Positions 24,953 to 33,783 of a stretch of DNA of 64,000 nucleotides are shown in pieces (the first letter of the stretch is position 1; every line of letters begins with the position of its first letter). The stretch lies in assembly GCF_042675915.1 (NCBI RefSeq), contig NZ_JBHTKL010000006.1, positions 434,001 through 498,000 on the forward strand. The letters are read 5' to 3'. Made by a program: the position numbers and the translations under genes. A model generated the notes under the pieces. The model made no database searches, was not told the origin of the DNA, and worked only from the letters and a program-made list of their open reading frames with translations. The stretch comes from Thalassobacillus_A hwangdonensis (GTDB lineage Bacteria > Bacillota > Bacilli > Bacillales > Halobacillaceae).

Positions 24953-26527
24953 ATGAACGAAAACTATTTAATGGCGATTGATGCAGGCACCGGCAGTGTG
25001 AGGGTCATTCTTTTTGATACTACTGGGAAAGAACATTACGTAGCCCAGGCAGAATGGACCCATAAGGAAGACAAACGCTATCCAGGTTCGATGGATTTTG
25101 ATGTAGAAACGAACATCCGTCTTATTACAGATCTCATCCAAAAGTCACTCAAGGAGAGCGAAATCAATGCCAGGGACATCCTTGCGATCTCAACCACAAG
25201 CATGAGGGAAGCCATCGTTCTCTATGATGAGAAAGGTAAAGAGTTATGGGCATGCGCCAATGTCGATTCCCGTTCGGCCAATGAGGTTTCAAAGCTTCAT
25301 GACATTAGCGATACATTGGAAAAAGATATCTATCTAGAATCCGGGCAGACCTTTTCTCTTGGAGCAATCCCGAGAATCCTGTGGGTAAAAGACCACATGC
25401 CTGAAGTTTATGAAAAGATATCCTATGTGACCATGTTGAACGATTGGATCACCTATCGCTTATCCGGAATTCTTTCGGTAGAACCATCCAACGGCTGTAC
25501 GACAGGGATGTTTGATATTAAAAAAAGGGTATGGAGCCCTGCCATCGCAGAAAAAACCTGTCTGCGAAATGATATTTATCCTCTCGTTTTCGAAAGCGGC
25601 ACAGTGGTTGGTCACGTCACAAAAGAAATGGCTGAGATGACAGGTCTGGATCAAGAAACAATTGTCGTTGCAGGTGGTGGTGACGCACAGCTGGGATGCA
25701 TCGGTATGGGTGTCATCAATGAAGGTGATGCGGCAGTATTGGGGGGAAGCTTCTGGCAGTACGAATACACAACGAAGCATGTTCAGATGGATGACCAATG
25801 CCGTGTAAGAATCAATTGTCATAGCGTCCCTGACACTTGGCAGTATGAAGCGATCGCCTTCTTTCCTGGACTTGTTATGCGGTGGTTCAGGGACAGCTTT
25901 TGTGAGCTGGAGCGTTATTTGGAAAAGGAAACCGGGGAATCCATTTACGCACAACTGGAAAAGCGAGCCCAACGTGTACCTCCTGGATGCCACGGGATGA
26001 TCAGCACCTTTTCAGACAAGATGAACTATATCTCTTGGAAACATGCCGCCCCTGGCTTCCTGAATTTCAAGCTTGATTCGGAAGCCTTCAATAAAGTCAC
26101 ATTCTACCGAGCACTCATGGAGAATGCCGCATTCATTACAAGAGGGAATATCGAATTAGTCAGTAATATTACGGACACTTCGCCAACCTCTATCACGTTT
26201 GCGGGTGGAGCTTCGAAAAGTGATCTATGGTGCCAGATCCTTGCTGATGTCCTTCAGCTTCCAGTAAACGTTCCTACAGTAAAAGAATCCACCGCGCTGG
26301 GTGCGGCAATGTGTGCTGGTGTTGGTGCAGGAGTTTACGAAGACTTTGAAGATGCCATCTCCCAAGTAGTTACCTTTGAAAAAAGTTACACACCAAACAA
26401 AGCACATCAACCAATCTATGATGAACTTTTTTCTAAATGGGAAAAAGTGTACGCCAATCAAATGAAGTTGGCGGATGAAGGGTTGACCGATCATATGTGG
26501 ATCGCTCCAGGACTGAAGAAGCTATGA
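24953..26527 (+). CDS. lsrK: LsrK, autoinducer-2 kinase
   Basis: 524-residue FGGY-family kinase that phosphorylates imported DPD/AI-2 at C5, trapping it and producing the LsrR inducer. Conserved segments: the N-terminal phosphate loop MAIDAGTGSVRVILFD, the FGGY-type domain motifs VAGGGDAQLGCIGMG and LGGSFWQYEYTT, and the C-terminal ATP-binding ITFAGGASKSDLWCQILADVL. The C-terminal MWIAPGLKKL resembles other LsrK proteins. Follows lsrR by 24 bases with AGGGGGCG upstream. Confidence 0.93.
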   Translation: MNENYLMAIDAGTGSVRVILFDTTGKEHYVAQAEWTHKEDKRYPGSMDFDVETNIRLITDLIQKSLKESEINARDILAISTTSMREAIVLYDEKGKELWACANVDSRSANEVSKLHDISDTLEKDIYLESGQTFSLGAIPRILWVKDHMPEVYEKISYVTMLNDWITYRLSGILSVEPSNGCTTGMFDIKKRVWSPAIAEKTCLRNDIYPLVFESGTVVGHVTKEMAEMTGLDQETIVVAGGGDAQLGCIGMGVINEGDAAVLGGSFWQYEYTTKHVQMDDQCRVRINCHSVPDTWQYEAIAFFPGLVMRWFRDSFCELERYLEKETGESIYAQLEKRAQRVPPGCHGMISTFSDKMNYISWKHAAPGFLNFKLDSEAFNKVTFYRALMENAAFITRGNIELVSNITDTSPTSITFAGGASKSDLWCQILADVLQLPVNVPTVKESTALGAAMCAGVGAGVYEDFEDAISQVVTFEKSYTPNKAHQPIYDELFSKWEKVYANQMKLADEGLTDHMWIAPGLKKL

Positions 26528-26545
26528 ATAGAAGGGGTGTAGTGA

Positions 26546-26902
26546 ATGAGTGTGATCAATGAATCAGAACGCGAGTATCGGTTTGGGGATAGCGGACCGA
26601 AGTACTTATTGAAAGGACCCAGGATGAATTTCGGTGTAGTGGTATTGAAACCCGGAGAGGATTTCACGGCCCATTATCATGAAATAATGGAAGAGAACTT
26701 TTATGTCCTGGAAGGCGAACTGGAGATCCATCTTGATGAGCAAATCTTCCATTGCAAAAAGGGTGATTTCATCCATGTAGAACCGATGCAGGTGCATTAT
26801 TTGATCAATAAGGGAACTGTCGATTTTAAGGGAGCTTTCATGCTAAGTCCTTTTCAGATTAGAGATAAGGTGGAAGTGGATTATAAACCATATGGTAATT
26901 GA
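26546..26902 (+). CDS. Single-domain cupin in the lsr operon, possible LsrG replacement
   Basis: 118-residue conserved beta-barrel. Cupin motif 1 is HYHEIMEENFYVLEGELEIHL (two metal His and Glu, residues ~39-60), motif 2 is GDFIHVEPMQVHYLIN. It lies 18 bases after lsrK and is followed by the terminator, so it belongs to the AI-2 unit. The usual isomerase LsrG has a different fold (ABM-type) and no lsrG is seen in the window. A role in processing phospho-AI-2 is inferred from position only. Confidence 0.82.
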   Translation: MSVINESEREYRFGDSGPKYLLKGPRMNFGVVVLKPGEDFTAHYHEIMEENFYVLEGELEIHLDEQIFHCKKGDFIHVEPMQVHYLINKGTVDFKGAFMLSPFQIRDKVEVDYKPYGN

Positions 26903-26911
26903 ATGATTAAG

Positions 26912-26943
26912 CCTCCTGTCCATATGCGAACAGGAGGTTTTTT
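26912..26943 (+). terminator. Terminator of the lsrRK-cupin operon
   Basis: CCTCCTGT (26912-26919) pairs with ACAGGAGG (26930-26937), followed by seven T. Confidence 0.9.
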
Positions 26944-27023
26944 CATGCCTGCTCTCACACTGGATGATTTATGGTAAGGTGGTAGTATGTTCCAATCATT
27001 ATTCGATGTAAGGATGGAGAATA

Positions 27024-28250
27024 TTGAATCGATCGTTTATTACTCTATTAATCAGTCAGACAGCAACAAATTTAGGATTTGCTTTATATACAATGATTGT
27101 TGTCTTGCATTTATATCAGGAAACGGGGTCTACCACTTTATCTGCCACGGTCACGCTCGTGAGCATTCTTTCCAGGATGGTCAGCACGATTTTTCTCCCA
27201 GTTGTCTCGGAGAAACTTAAGTTGACCACCATTTTAAAAGTAGCACAGGCGAGTCAATTATTACTGCTCCTCGTTCTGTTTTACCTATTAGGGCTGTCTA
27301 TGTCACCCGGAACGCTTACAAGTATATTCGTCATCCTATCACTGATGGCTTTTTTCAGCGGGGTGTTCACACCAATCAAGAGCACGCTCGTAAAAAATAT
27401 TGTTCCACTAGAACATAGAGTAAGAGCAAACAGCGTACTTGCTACCGTCGATCAGACCTTTTTATTCGCTGGTTGGACGTTCGGGGGGATGCTTTTAGCT
27501 TTTCTGGGGAAGCAGCCTTCCTTAATCATTACATTCGGATTAATACTGTTGTCCACCATCTGTCTGTTTCTAATTAAAGTCACTTCCGCCCAAGAAATCC
27601 ACTTGAACCAAGGCTTCTTCGAACGCTTGACTACAGGATGGAAATACTTATTTAAACACCGACAGCTCCGAATTTTAGTAATCATGGATCTGCTTGAAGC
27701 ATGGGTAGGTACGATATGGATCGGAGCTGTCACCTTGACCTTCGCAAAGGAAGCATTAGGAAAAGGAGAAGTATGGTGGGGTTACATCAATGGAGGATAT
27801 TACCTGGGCACGATCGTGGGAGGCATTTTTATTTTCAGGCTTTCGAAGGTGATGGAAGGAAAGTTGACTACCTATATGCTGATTGGTTCTACTGTTTTTG
27901 GTGCATTGACCTTTCTGTACGGGTTTGTATCCTCCCCACTTCTTGCGCTTTTGTTGGTCGTATTGATGGGACCTTCTTATCAAATGAGGGATCTAGCACA
28001 AGAAACTATCTATCAGAACAGCACGGATCAGCATACACTTACAAGAATCCTGGCAGCGAAGTCCACTTTGATCCAGCTTATCTTTATCATTTCCATCCTT
28101 GGTATCGGGATTTTAACAGATATGATTGGGGTTCGTCTTGTATATATACTTTCCGGATGTCTGTTACTGTTGTCTTCAGGTATCGGTTATTATTTCTTAA
28201 AGCAATCAGGTAACCATTCTGAAAACAAGGAGGAGTATGGTGTCAATTAA
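27024..28250 (+). CDS. MFS-family efflux transporter
   Basis: 408 residues with about 12 membrane helices, typical major facilitator of the macrolide-efflux/YfiS-like group. The loop EHRVRANSVLATVDQ and the pattern of paired helices support this. TTG start at 27024 with GGATGGAG upstream. The substrate is not predictable. It is a single gene after the lsr terminator and is unlikely to belong to AI-2 transport. Confidence 0.82.
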   Translation: MNRSFITLLISQTATNLGFALYTMIVVLHLYQETGSTTLSATVTLVSILSRMVSTIFLPVVSEKLKLTTILKVAQASQLLLLLVLFYLLGLSMSPGTLTSIFVILSLMAFFSGVFTPIKSTLVKNIVPLEHRVRANSVLATVDQTFLFAGWTFGGMLLAFLGKQPSLIITFGLILLSTICLFLIKVTSAQEIHLNQGFFERLTTGWKYLFKHRQLRILVIMDLLEAWVGTIWIGAVTLTFAKEALGKGEVWWGYINGGYYLGTIVGGIFIFRLSKVMEGKLTTYMLIGSTVFGALTFLYGFVSSPLLALLLVVLMGPSYQMRDLAQETIYQNSTDQHTLTRILAAKSTLIQLIFIISILGIGILTDMIGVRLVYILSGCLLLLSSGIGYYFLKQSGNHSENKEEYGVN

Positions 28251-28304
28251 ATCACTTGCACCGAATCTAAAAACTTAAGTTCTGTCCAGGGGGTTGGATG
28301 AGTT

Positions 28305-28814
28305 TTGGGTAAAGCTATTTATATAATTTACACTGTTCTTCTGATGGTTCTTACTGCTGGCTGTCAACAAGAATCAGCAATAGAGTGGCACATTTCAAAA
28401 GAAGCAGCCGTTGAATACGGATTGAAACAAGAACAGGCAGAACCTGGATCTGTCATATCCATCGAAGCTTTTGAAGGTGAGACAATTGTGTTTTACGAAT
28501 ATAGGGGTGGATTGGGTATAGCGCACATTGCTGAAAGCGAAAGAGGTTATGGTTGGAAACGAAGCCAACCTTATTATGATTTTGAGACAACAGGGAAACT
28601 GGATTTTTCCACTTCTGCTTTTGATATCGAGATGGAATCGGGGCCACCATTTTCAGTTTTAATTGGGAAAGCTTTTGATCCTTCCATACAACAAATGAAA
28701 CTTTCAGGAGATGGTACTGAAAGAATGATGAAGGTATTTGACGATAGTCGTTTTTTTTACGCTTTCCATACTATATCTGCTGATGAAATCGAAGTTTCTG
28801 CAATAATAAAGTAG
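28305..28814 (+). CDS. Putative lipoprotein of unknown function
   Basis: 169 residues. A hydrophobic N-terminus ending in LTAGC forms a lipobox (Cys ~20), so it is probably anchored to the outer face of the membrane. The mature part contains several beta-rich segments (VISIEAFEGETIVFYEYRGG) and no motif I recognise. TTG start at 28305 with GGGGGTTGG upstream; an ATG seven bases earlier is in a frame that stops at once. Confidence 0.65.
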   Translation: MGKAIYIIYTVLLMVLTAGCQQESAIEWHISKEAAVEYGLKQEQAEPGSVISIEAFEGETIVFYEYRGGLGIAHIAESERGYGWKRSQPYYDFETTGKLDFSTSAFDIEMESGPPFSVLIGKAFDPSIQQMKLSGDGTERMMKVFDDSRFFYAFHTISADEIEVSAIIK

Positions 28815-28921
28815 AAAACATTTCTCCACAAAGCCTTTTCAAGCACCTGATCATTGTATCAAAAGAGGTCCGGAAGGAAAGATTTATAATGTTATTAGCA
28901 AGTTAAAGGGGTGGAATTGGG

Positions 28922-29326
28922 ATGGGAGCAAATTCTGAGGAAAAAGGTATTAAAATATCAAGTCCTGTTGATTGTGATAATGCACCCAAGAAAAAGATTC
29001 TTAAGGAGTTTATAACTGCCTTTGCAACAAAAGATTACACTACTATTATTAAAAATAGCACCGAAGATATCAGCTGGACTATTGTGAATGATTTTACTGT
29101 CCAAGGCACTAAAGAGGTGACTGCGGTGTTAGATAAAAGGATCACTAAAAAAATAAAGGAAGTTGATATCCTGAATATGATCACTCATGGTAAGACAGCA
29201 GCTGTAAATGGTACGATTCAATCAGAAGATAACACCAACTACTCTTTTTGTAACGTTTATACTTTTAAAAGTGCAGGGAAAAACACCATCAAGGATATAA
29301 CTACATATATAATTAAAATGGATTAG
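28922..29326 (+). CDS. NTF2/SnoaL-like fold protein
   Basis: 134 residues. The pattern KKKILKEFITAFATKDYTTIIKNSTEDISWTIVND (in two segments) with later FTVQGTKEVTAVL and YSFCNVYTFKS resembles the alpha+beta barrel of NTF2-like/SnoaL-like proteins. That fold is used by many enzymes and ligand-binding proteins, so the specific role is unknown. AAAGGGGTGG precedes the ATG. Followed by a terminator; monocistronic. Confidence 0.65.
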   Translation: MGANSEEKGIKISSPVDCDNAPKKKILKEFITAFATKDYTTIIKNSTEDISWTIVNDFTVQGTKEVTAVLDKRITKKIKEVDILNMITHGKTAAVNGTIQSEDNTNYSFCNVYTFKSAGKNTIKDITTYIIKMD

Positions 29327-29376
29327 TTCCTTCTACCGTGAATGATTCTGTATAGAAAATAGAATATGAAAAGAGG

Positions 29377-29407
29377 ACGCTTGGATAATAGTATCCAAGC
29401 GTTTTTA
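29377..29407 (+). terminator. Terminator of the NTF2-like gene
   Basis: ACGCTTGGATA (29377-29387) pairs perfectly with TATCCAAGCGT (29392-29402), followed by TTTTT. Confidence 0.85.
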
Positions 29408-29453
29408 AAGTGGTTACTTCAATTGGTGCTTTGCATTCTCTACCTATTACATC

Positions 29454-30242
29454 CTACAAGTTTTTACTTTGCTGAAGAAGCTGAGACGCTCCAGTCCGCT
29501 CCCACTCTTCTACAGTTTCGTATGCATCCTCCGGTGAATACCCTTTACCTACAAGTACTCCCATCAGGACGAATTCCTGAAGAATGTGCAACGCATTGAT
29601 GCCTCGCTTCACATCTTCCAGCCCTTCATTTACGAGAAATTCAGTGTAACGGACCCATTCATCCGGTGTCTTTCCTGAAACGACAGGACCCGCTGTCTGG
29701 CTCCCCTCAGCTGCTTCCGCATCTGCTTTAGTATTATGAACAGTTCCGAATGGATGATTCGGAGGCGCGTAAATGGAGTAAAGCTTCAATGGTGTATCAC
29801 CAGTATTGGTGACATTGTGCCACGTTCCAGCAGGTATCATGATGGCAGAGTCATCCATCACTTCTCTTTCAAAATTCAAATTATCTTTAGTCGGCCCCAT
29901 TTGGGCTACTCCCTGCCCCTGTTCAATACGTAAAAATTGGTCCACATGTGGATGTACTTCAAGACCGATGTCATCTCCAGGATTGATACTCATCAGAGTT
30001 ACCTGGAGATGATCTCCCGTCCACACTGCGGTCCGATAGGTGTTGTTATCAATCGTCGCTTGATTGATATCCACCACATATGGATTCGGTCCGTAATCTG
30101 TGGTCCTTGCATAGTGATACCCAGGATAAAATGGGGCACCATGATTGGCGGGTACCCCCGCATTAGTATAGCCGGCATACGGATTTACCCAATAATTATT
30201 TACTCCATGACCGTATGGATACATATAAGGATTATGGTTCAT
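29454..30242 (-). CDS. Cupin protein with Tyr/Asn/Pro-rich coat-like N-terminus
   Basis: 262 residues. The first ~45 residues are rich in Tyr, Asn, Pro, Gly and His (NPYMYPYGHGVNNYW), as in many Bacillus spore-coat proteins. A cupin barrel follows (residues ~75-175) with motif 1 GLEVHPHVDQFLRIEQGQG and motif 2 MIPAGTWHNVTNTGD containing metal-binding His. A helical C-terminal part ends it. GGGAGGG lies upstream of adjacent TTG and ATG starts; ATG at 30242 is taken. A spore-surface role is inference from composition. Confidence 0.75.
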   Translation of the reverse strand: MNHNPYMYPYGHGVNNYWVNPYAGYTNAGVPANHGAPFYPGYHYARTTDYGPNPYVVDINQATIDNNTYRTAVWTGDHLQVTLMSINPGDDIGLEVHPHVDQFLRIEQGQGVAQMGPTKDNLNFEREVMDDSAIMIPAGTWHNVTNTGDTPLKLYSIYAPPNHPFGTVHNTKADAEAAEGSQTAGPVVSGKTPDEWVRYTEFLVNEGLEDVKRGINALHILQEFVLMGVLVGKGYSPEDAYETVEEWERTGASQLLQQSKNL

Positions 30243-30312
30243 CAACTCAATCCCTCCCTATTTATAGGAATATCCTATGCATCAAGAGAGGAAATGTTTG
30301 TCGTACAAAAGA

Positions 30313-31227
30313 TCAGTTCTCTTCCAACTCCTTCTCCTCCGGTAAGTCATCGCTCGCATCAGGGATGTTTTTTGAATCGTAATTGATCACATCAGAAGAA
30401 AAAATCGTGATGCTGAGCTGTCCCCCGTAAACATTCGAGCGGATCAGGAGTGGCTGGTTGTACTGGTTTTTGAAGGTGAAATCGGGACCATACCAGCTTA
30501 CAGTCGCATCCCGGCCAGGTGGAACATATGGTACCCGCTTACTGTGAGAATACCTTTCCAGAATCGTGATCCCAGCATTATCGATGGAGTTGAACAAAGT
30601 AGAGGAAACCTGACAAATCCCCCCACCTATCCCTTCCGTCACTTCTCCCCTGACAATGACTGGCGCGTTCTTGTACCCCTTCTGTTTCGTCCGCTTCCCG
30701 ACTACTTTATTAAAGGAAAAAACTTCACCTGGAAACACAACATGACCATCGATCGCATCGGAAGCAAGCTGAATGTTGTGGGTGCGTTCCTTATTATTAG
30801 AATTGAAATAGGTGATGTAGTGGCCGATTTGCTTGGTGCGGATATTTGCAAGCAGTTCGCTGTCCACTCTAGGAGCTACAGGAAGCTTCGGCACTTTCAC
30901 CTTTTCCGTTCCCCCACTAAATAGGGAGCGGTAAAATTTTTCTTCGAATTTCTTTTTATACAGTTTGTACCCGTCGGAACCAGGAATGATTTCCCCTGAC
31001 TTCGCGATTTTTGCATTGACCGGATGCTTGGTGATTTCTTCATCGACTTCCTTCATCAGCAGCTGAATTTTTGATGGGTCAAGGAACGGCTCCCCTAGTG
31101 GGGCCAATTCGAAATCACTCCGTTTGAACCTCTCTATTTCTTCCCCCTTATGAATCAAGGTTACATCGCCTTCTGGAATAAAGGCCTGTGTCAAAAGCAA
31201 GCTTAACGTTACGATGGCAAGTTTCAT
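30313..31227 (-). CDS. VanW-family secreted protein
   Basis: 304 residues with a short N-terminal signal/anchor (residues 1-17). The VanW domain is clear: NIQLASDAIDGHVVFPGEVFSFN, KNAPVIVRGEVTEGIGGGICQVSSTLFN (in parts) and the G5-like end region. The conserved Cys in GGICQVSS is present. VanW domains are found in glycopeptide-resistance clusters and in many Bacilli as envelope proteins, with unknown biochemical function. AGGAGG precedes the ATG. No vancomycin-resistance genes are nearby. Confidence 0.85.
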   Translation of the reverse strand: MKLAIVTLSLLLTQAFIPEGDVTLIHKGEEIERFKRSDFELAPLGEPFLDPSKIQLLMKEVDEEITKHPVNAKIAKSGEIIPGSDGYKLYKKKFEEKFYRSLFSGGTEKVKVPKLPVAPRVDSELLANIRTKQIGHYITYFNSNNKERTHNIQLASDAIDGHVVFPGEVFSFNKVVGKRTKQKGYKNAPVIVRGEVTEGIGGGICQVSSTLFNSIDNAGITILERYSHSKRVPYVPPGRDATVSWYGPDFTFKNQYNQPLLIRSNVYGGQLSITIFSSDVINYDSKNIPDASDDLPEEKELEEN

Positions 31228-31298
31228 AAACGAATCCTCCTACCGTTAATATGGGTAGAAGGATGAAATTCATGTGCTTTATCTACTTCAATTTTTCA

Positions 31299-32003
31299 CT
31301 AAAATTGCGAACCGAAAATAGCTAAATCCTGATAATCGAGTGCAAATGAGGTACCATCCCATTTCAAGCGATTTTGGATATACCCTAATGAATCGGCGTG
31401 GTATCTTCCGGCAATCTGTTGAAACGCCCAAAGCCCATAGACATTGTCACCACTGAAATCGAAAGGATACAGCCCGCTAACCGGATCCACCCACCCGCTG
31501 ATCGGCTCTTTCAGCTTACCGTTCGCGTCATAAATTTCGTTCAGATATTCCGAATCCCTCAGTGAAAGATCGATGAGATACTTCATCTTATTCCTGTCGC
31601 TTACTATCTCTACTTTGTAATTGTCCAGATAAGTCACTTCATACTTGAACAAGTCGTTATACACATCTGAATCGAACAGCAGCTGCGGTGTATTCTGGAC
31701 AAAAGAATACACATAGTCGTACGTAGTCGCTCCACTTCCACCCGATTGAATCGAAAGGAAAATATCGTTGATGCCGTCGCCAGTAAAATCCCCTAAAAAT
31801 ATCGACGGATCATACCCGATATTTTCATTCAGCGGAATCGGGAACAACGCGCCTGTAAGACCATCCTGGATTACGAGTGTCATATTTCTAATGATGGCAG
31901 CCCCTGACTCTCTGAACCCGGTTACGAAAACATTATCGGGTATGAGATCCCCATTCACATCGCCCCTTGCAAATGCAACGATTCCATAGCCATTGCGATA
32001 CAT
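31299..32003 (-). CDS. FG-GAP/VCBS-like repeat protein
   Basis: 234 residues. Calcium-binding-type repeats of the form GDxNGDxxxD are visible: ARGDVNGDLIPDNVFV (near the N-terminus) and LGDFTGDGINDIFLSI, with DFSGDNVYG later. Such repeats form beta-propeller blades. The ATG at 32003 is chosen because GGGGG lies six bases upstream; an in-frame extension of 26 codons lacks a site. No signal peptide is present with this start, which would fit a spore-coat or cytoplasmic location. The function is unknown. Confidence 0.7.
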   Translation of the reverse strand: MYRNGYGIVAFARGDVNGDLIPDNVFVTGFRESGAAIIRNMTLVIQDGLTGALFPIPLNENIGYDPSIFLGDFTGDGINDIFLSIQSGGSGATTYDYVYSFVQNTPQLLFDSDVYNDLFKYEVTYLDNYKVEIVSDRNKMKYLIDLSLRDSEYLNEIYDANGKLKEPISGWVDPVSGLYPFDFSGDNVYGLWAFQQIAGRYHADSLGYIQNRLKWDGTSFALDYQDLAIFGSQF

Positions 32004-32123
32004 ACATATCCCCCACATCACGTTTCTGTTGCGATAACGTATGCGACCGAATGGGCAAATGTTCCTTGCCAGGCACCTCACTACGCCTCAGCGGATATAA
32101 TGAAGCGGAAGGAGTGTCAGCGC

Positions 32124-32336
32124 ATGCCTTGGCAACAGAAGGTCACTTTTTTGCTTGGTCAGCCTATAGGAGTATCATTCGTCAATGGGACGGGAACAAC
32201 AGGTGTTCTATGTGGGATTTCAGAAGGAAAATTACTTGTCATGGAATACCTTTACCAGGCGCAATTCGCCTTGAAGCAGTATGATGTCTATACGATCCAG
32301 GACATCAATGGATTTCCTCGCTGCCCACGCCCTTAA
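32124..32336 (+). CDS. Small protein of unknown function (70 aa)
   Basis: Short protein with beta-rich pattern (KVTFLLGQPIGVSFVNGTGTTG ... GKLLVMEYLYQ), resembling small SH3-like or coat-associated proteins of Bacilli. The ATG at 32124 has AGGAGTG seven bases upstream, better than the first ATG of the frame at 32100. A hairpin terminator overlaps its stop codon. Divergent from the FG-GAP gene, with which it may share regulation. Confidence 0.6.
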   Translation: MPWQQKVTFLLGQPIGVSFVNGTGTTGVLCGISEGKLLVMEYLYQAQFALKQYDVYTIQDINGFPRCPRP

Positions 32337-32359
32337 AAGCCTCTATTATGAGGCTTTTT
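32335..32359 (+). terminator. Terminator of the small 32124 gene
   Basis: AAAAGCCTC (32335-32343) pairs with GAGGCTTTT (32350-32358), followed by T. Confidence 0.85.
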
Positions 32360-32458
32360 ACCTTTTATACTTTTGTCCCCTTTTCAATGAGGGAAAGGGA
32401 AGGTATAGTTTCAAGTAACTATAATCGCAAACTAAAGAAAGGATATGAATGAAACCGC

Positions 32459-32884
32459 ATGTTATACATATGGCATATCGAAAAAATCATACAGCAAACA
32501 CTTGAGGAAAATGAATTATCGATTAATTTTGAAAGCAAAAACGACCTTCCTGCTCCGATGAGCTATAACGTTTCGACCAATACGATCCGCTTCAACTACA
32601 TTGAAGTGAACGGGTACCTCAACAAAATCCGTCTGAATGAAACAGCGGAGAATATGATCAAAATCATGCTCTATCACGAGATCGGCTACTACCTGACATT
32701 CAAAAAGCACAAGCATGATTTGAGGACACTGATGTATGGCGAGGATGAAGAAGTGGCTCAGCTGAAACACGAAATCGAGACGAATGCGTGGAATTACGGG
32801 CGGATGCTCGTTCCGGAAGAGCTGAGAGAGTCATTCGATCAAGTACGCGAACTGGACAGTAAGTTAATAAAAGGTCGGCTATAA
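32459..32884 (+). CDS. Unknown protein with a degenerate HExxH-like motif
   Basis: 141 residues. The segment IMLYHEIGYYLTFKKHKHD (residues ~70-88) recalls the zinc-protease helix HExxH of ImmA/IrrE-type proteins, but the second His is Tyr, so metal binding would need another ligand. Downstream acidic residues EDEEVAQLKHEIETNAW could supply a third ligand. Only one start is possible because an in-frame stop lies two codons upstream; its AAAGGA site is unusually far (about 15 bases). Not in an operon. Confidence 0.6.
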   Translation: MLYIWHIEKIIQQTLEENELSINFESKNDLPAPMSYNVSTNTIRFNYIEVNGYLNKIRLNETAENMIKIMLYHEIGYYLTFKKHKHDLRTLMYGEDEEVAQLKHEIETNAWNYGRMLVPEELRESFDQVRELDSKLIKGRL

Positions 32885-32887
32885 GAA

Positions 32888-32927
32888 AAAGTGCCAGCTC
32901 CACCTCTATGATGGAAGCTGGCACTTT
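32888..32927. terminator. Bidirectional terminator
   Basis: AAAGTGCCAGCT (32888-32899) pairs with AGCTGGCACTTT (32916-32927); it separates two convergent genes. Confidence 0.88.
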
Positions 32928-32942
32928 ATTTGTATTGTGTAC

Positions 32943-33587
32943 TTAGCGATACTGTTTTCGTCTGACCCACATCGTCGCTGCCCACTTCTCCCCTTCAATG
33001 ACCGGGGAACCTCCGTGGAGCGTCCGCTCATTAACCAATGGGTCCGAGTAAAAATATTCAAAGTAGACACCCATGCCTCTTTGCGGTGAAACAGCAAGAT
33101 TCATATGCGGAAAATACGTTTCTCCACCACTTTCCACGTCATTCAAATAGATGACCAATGTACTGATACGTGGATTATTCATTGTAGTAGACTTTGATTT
33201 GAAGTAATCAAAATGTGCTTTATATTCCTGACCTGGTTTATAGTTCAGAATGTGCAGTCCTTCTCCATGCGTTACAGGAACATTCATGATCTGCGCAATC
33301 CGCTTTTCGATGCGGCTCGTAATTTCATCTTCATCAAGAAACGTACTGCTGCTCGTTCTCATTTCGTTCACCTGGTGGCCTGCACCGATTTTCGAGCGTT
33401 TCATCCGCGTCTCAGACAGACGGATCAGCGCCTCGCATTCCTCATTACTAACGACATTTCCCAGGATAGCAATCATCGGATCTTCCATTCTGGCGATAAT
33501 GGATACATCACGGTCGTCCGTATGGATCCTGTTCCCCGTGTGGTCAAAAATTGAAGCTTCTTTCGCTAGCATTGTCACCTTTTTCAT
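32943..33587 (-). CDS. Prolyl 4-hydroxylase-like 2-oxoglutarate/Fe(II) dioxygenase
   Basis: 214 residues of the P4Hc family, similar in layout to the B. anthracis prolyl hydroxylase. Iron ligands are the HxD pair in AHFDYF (residue ~128) and the distal His in RTLHGGSPV. The Lys in EGEKWAATMWVR binds 2-oxoglutarate. LNYKPGQEY and LVIYLNDVESGGETYFP are family hallmarks. The ATG at 33587 follows GAAGAGG. The substrate may be a collagen-like or ribosomal or elongation-factor protein; no collagen-like gene is present in the window. Confidence 0.88.
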   Translation of the reverse strand: MKKVTMLAKEASIFDHTGNRIHTDDRDVSIIARMEDPMIAILGNVVSNEECEALIRLSETRMKRSKIGAGHQVNEMRTSSSTFLDEDEITSRIEKRIAQIMNVPVTHGEGLHILNYKPGQEYKAHFDYFKSKSTTMNNPRISTLVIYLNDVESGGETYFPHMNLAVSPQRGMGVYFEYFYSDPLVNERTLHGGSPVIEGEKWAATMWVRRKQYR

Positions 33588-33783
33588 CAACCTCTTCCAT
33601 TTAAACTAAAACATAACAACGCCTACCCTTAACGTGACAGGGTATTAGAAATAGATTACCACCTTTTTACTGTTTTTGCTTTAATTTTCAAAATTGTTCA
33701 CAAATGATAGCTGAAATGGACTACTCCAATATAAAAAGCAGTTCATTGCACTTTACAAATGCACCATGAACTGCTTTCCAGAC

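Noticed and set aside
29366..29599. 77-codon plus-strand frame after the NTF2-like gene
   Set aside because: It begins before a strong terminator and overlaps the cupin gene on the other strand.
30313..31227. Vancomycin-resistance cluster
   Set aside because: VanW alone is common in Bacilli; no vanA/vanH/vanX or VanRS genes are adjacent.
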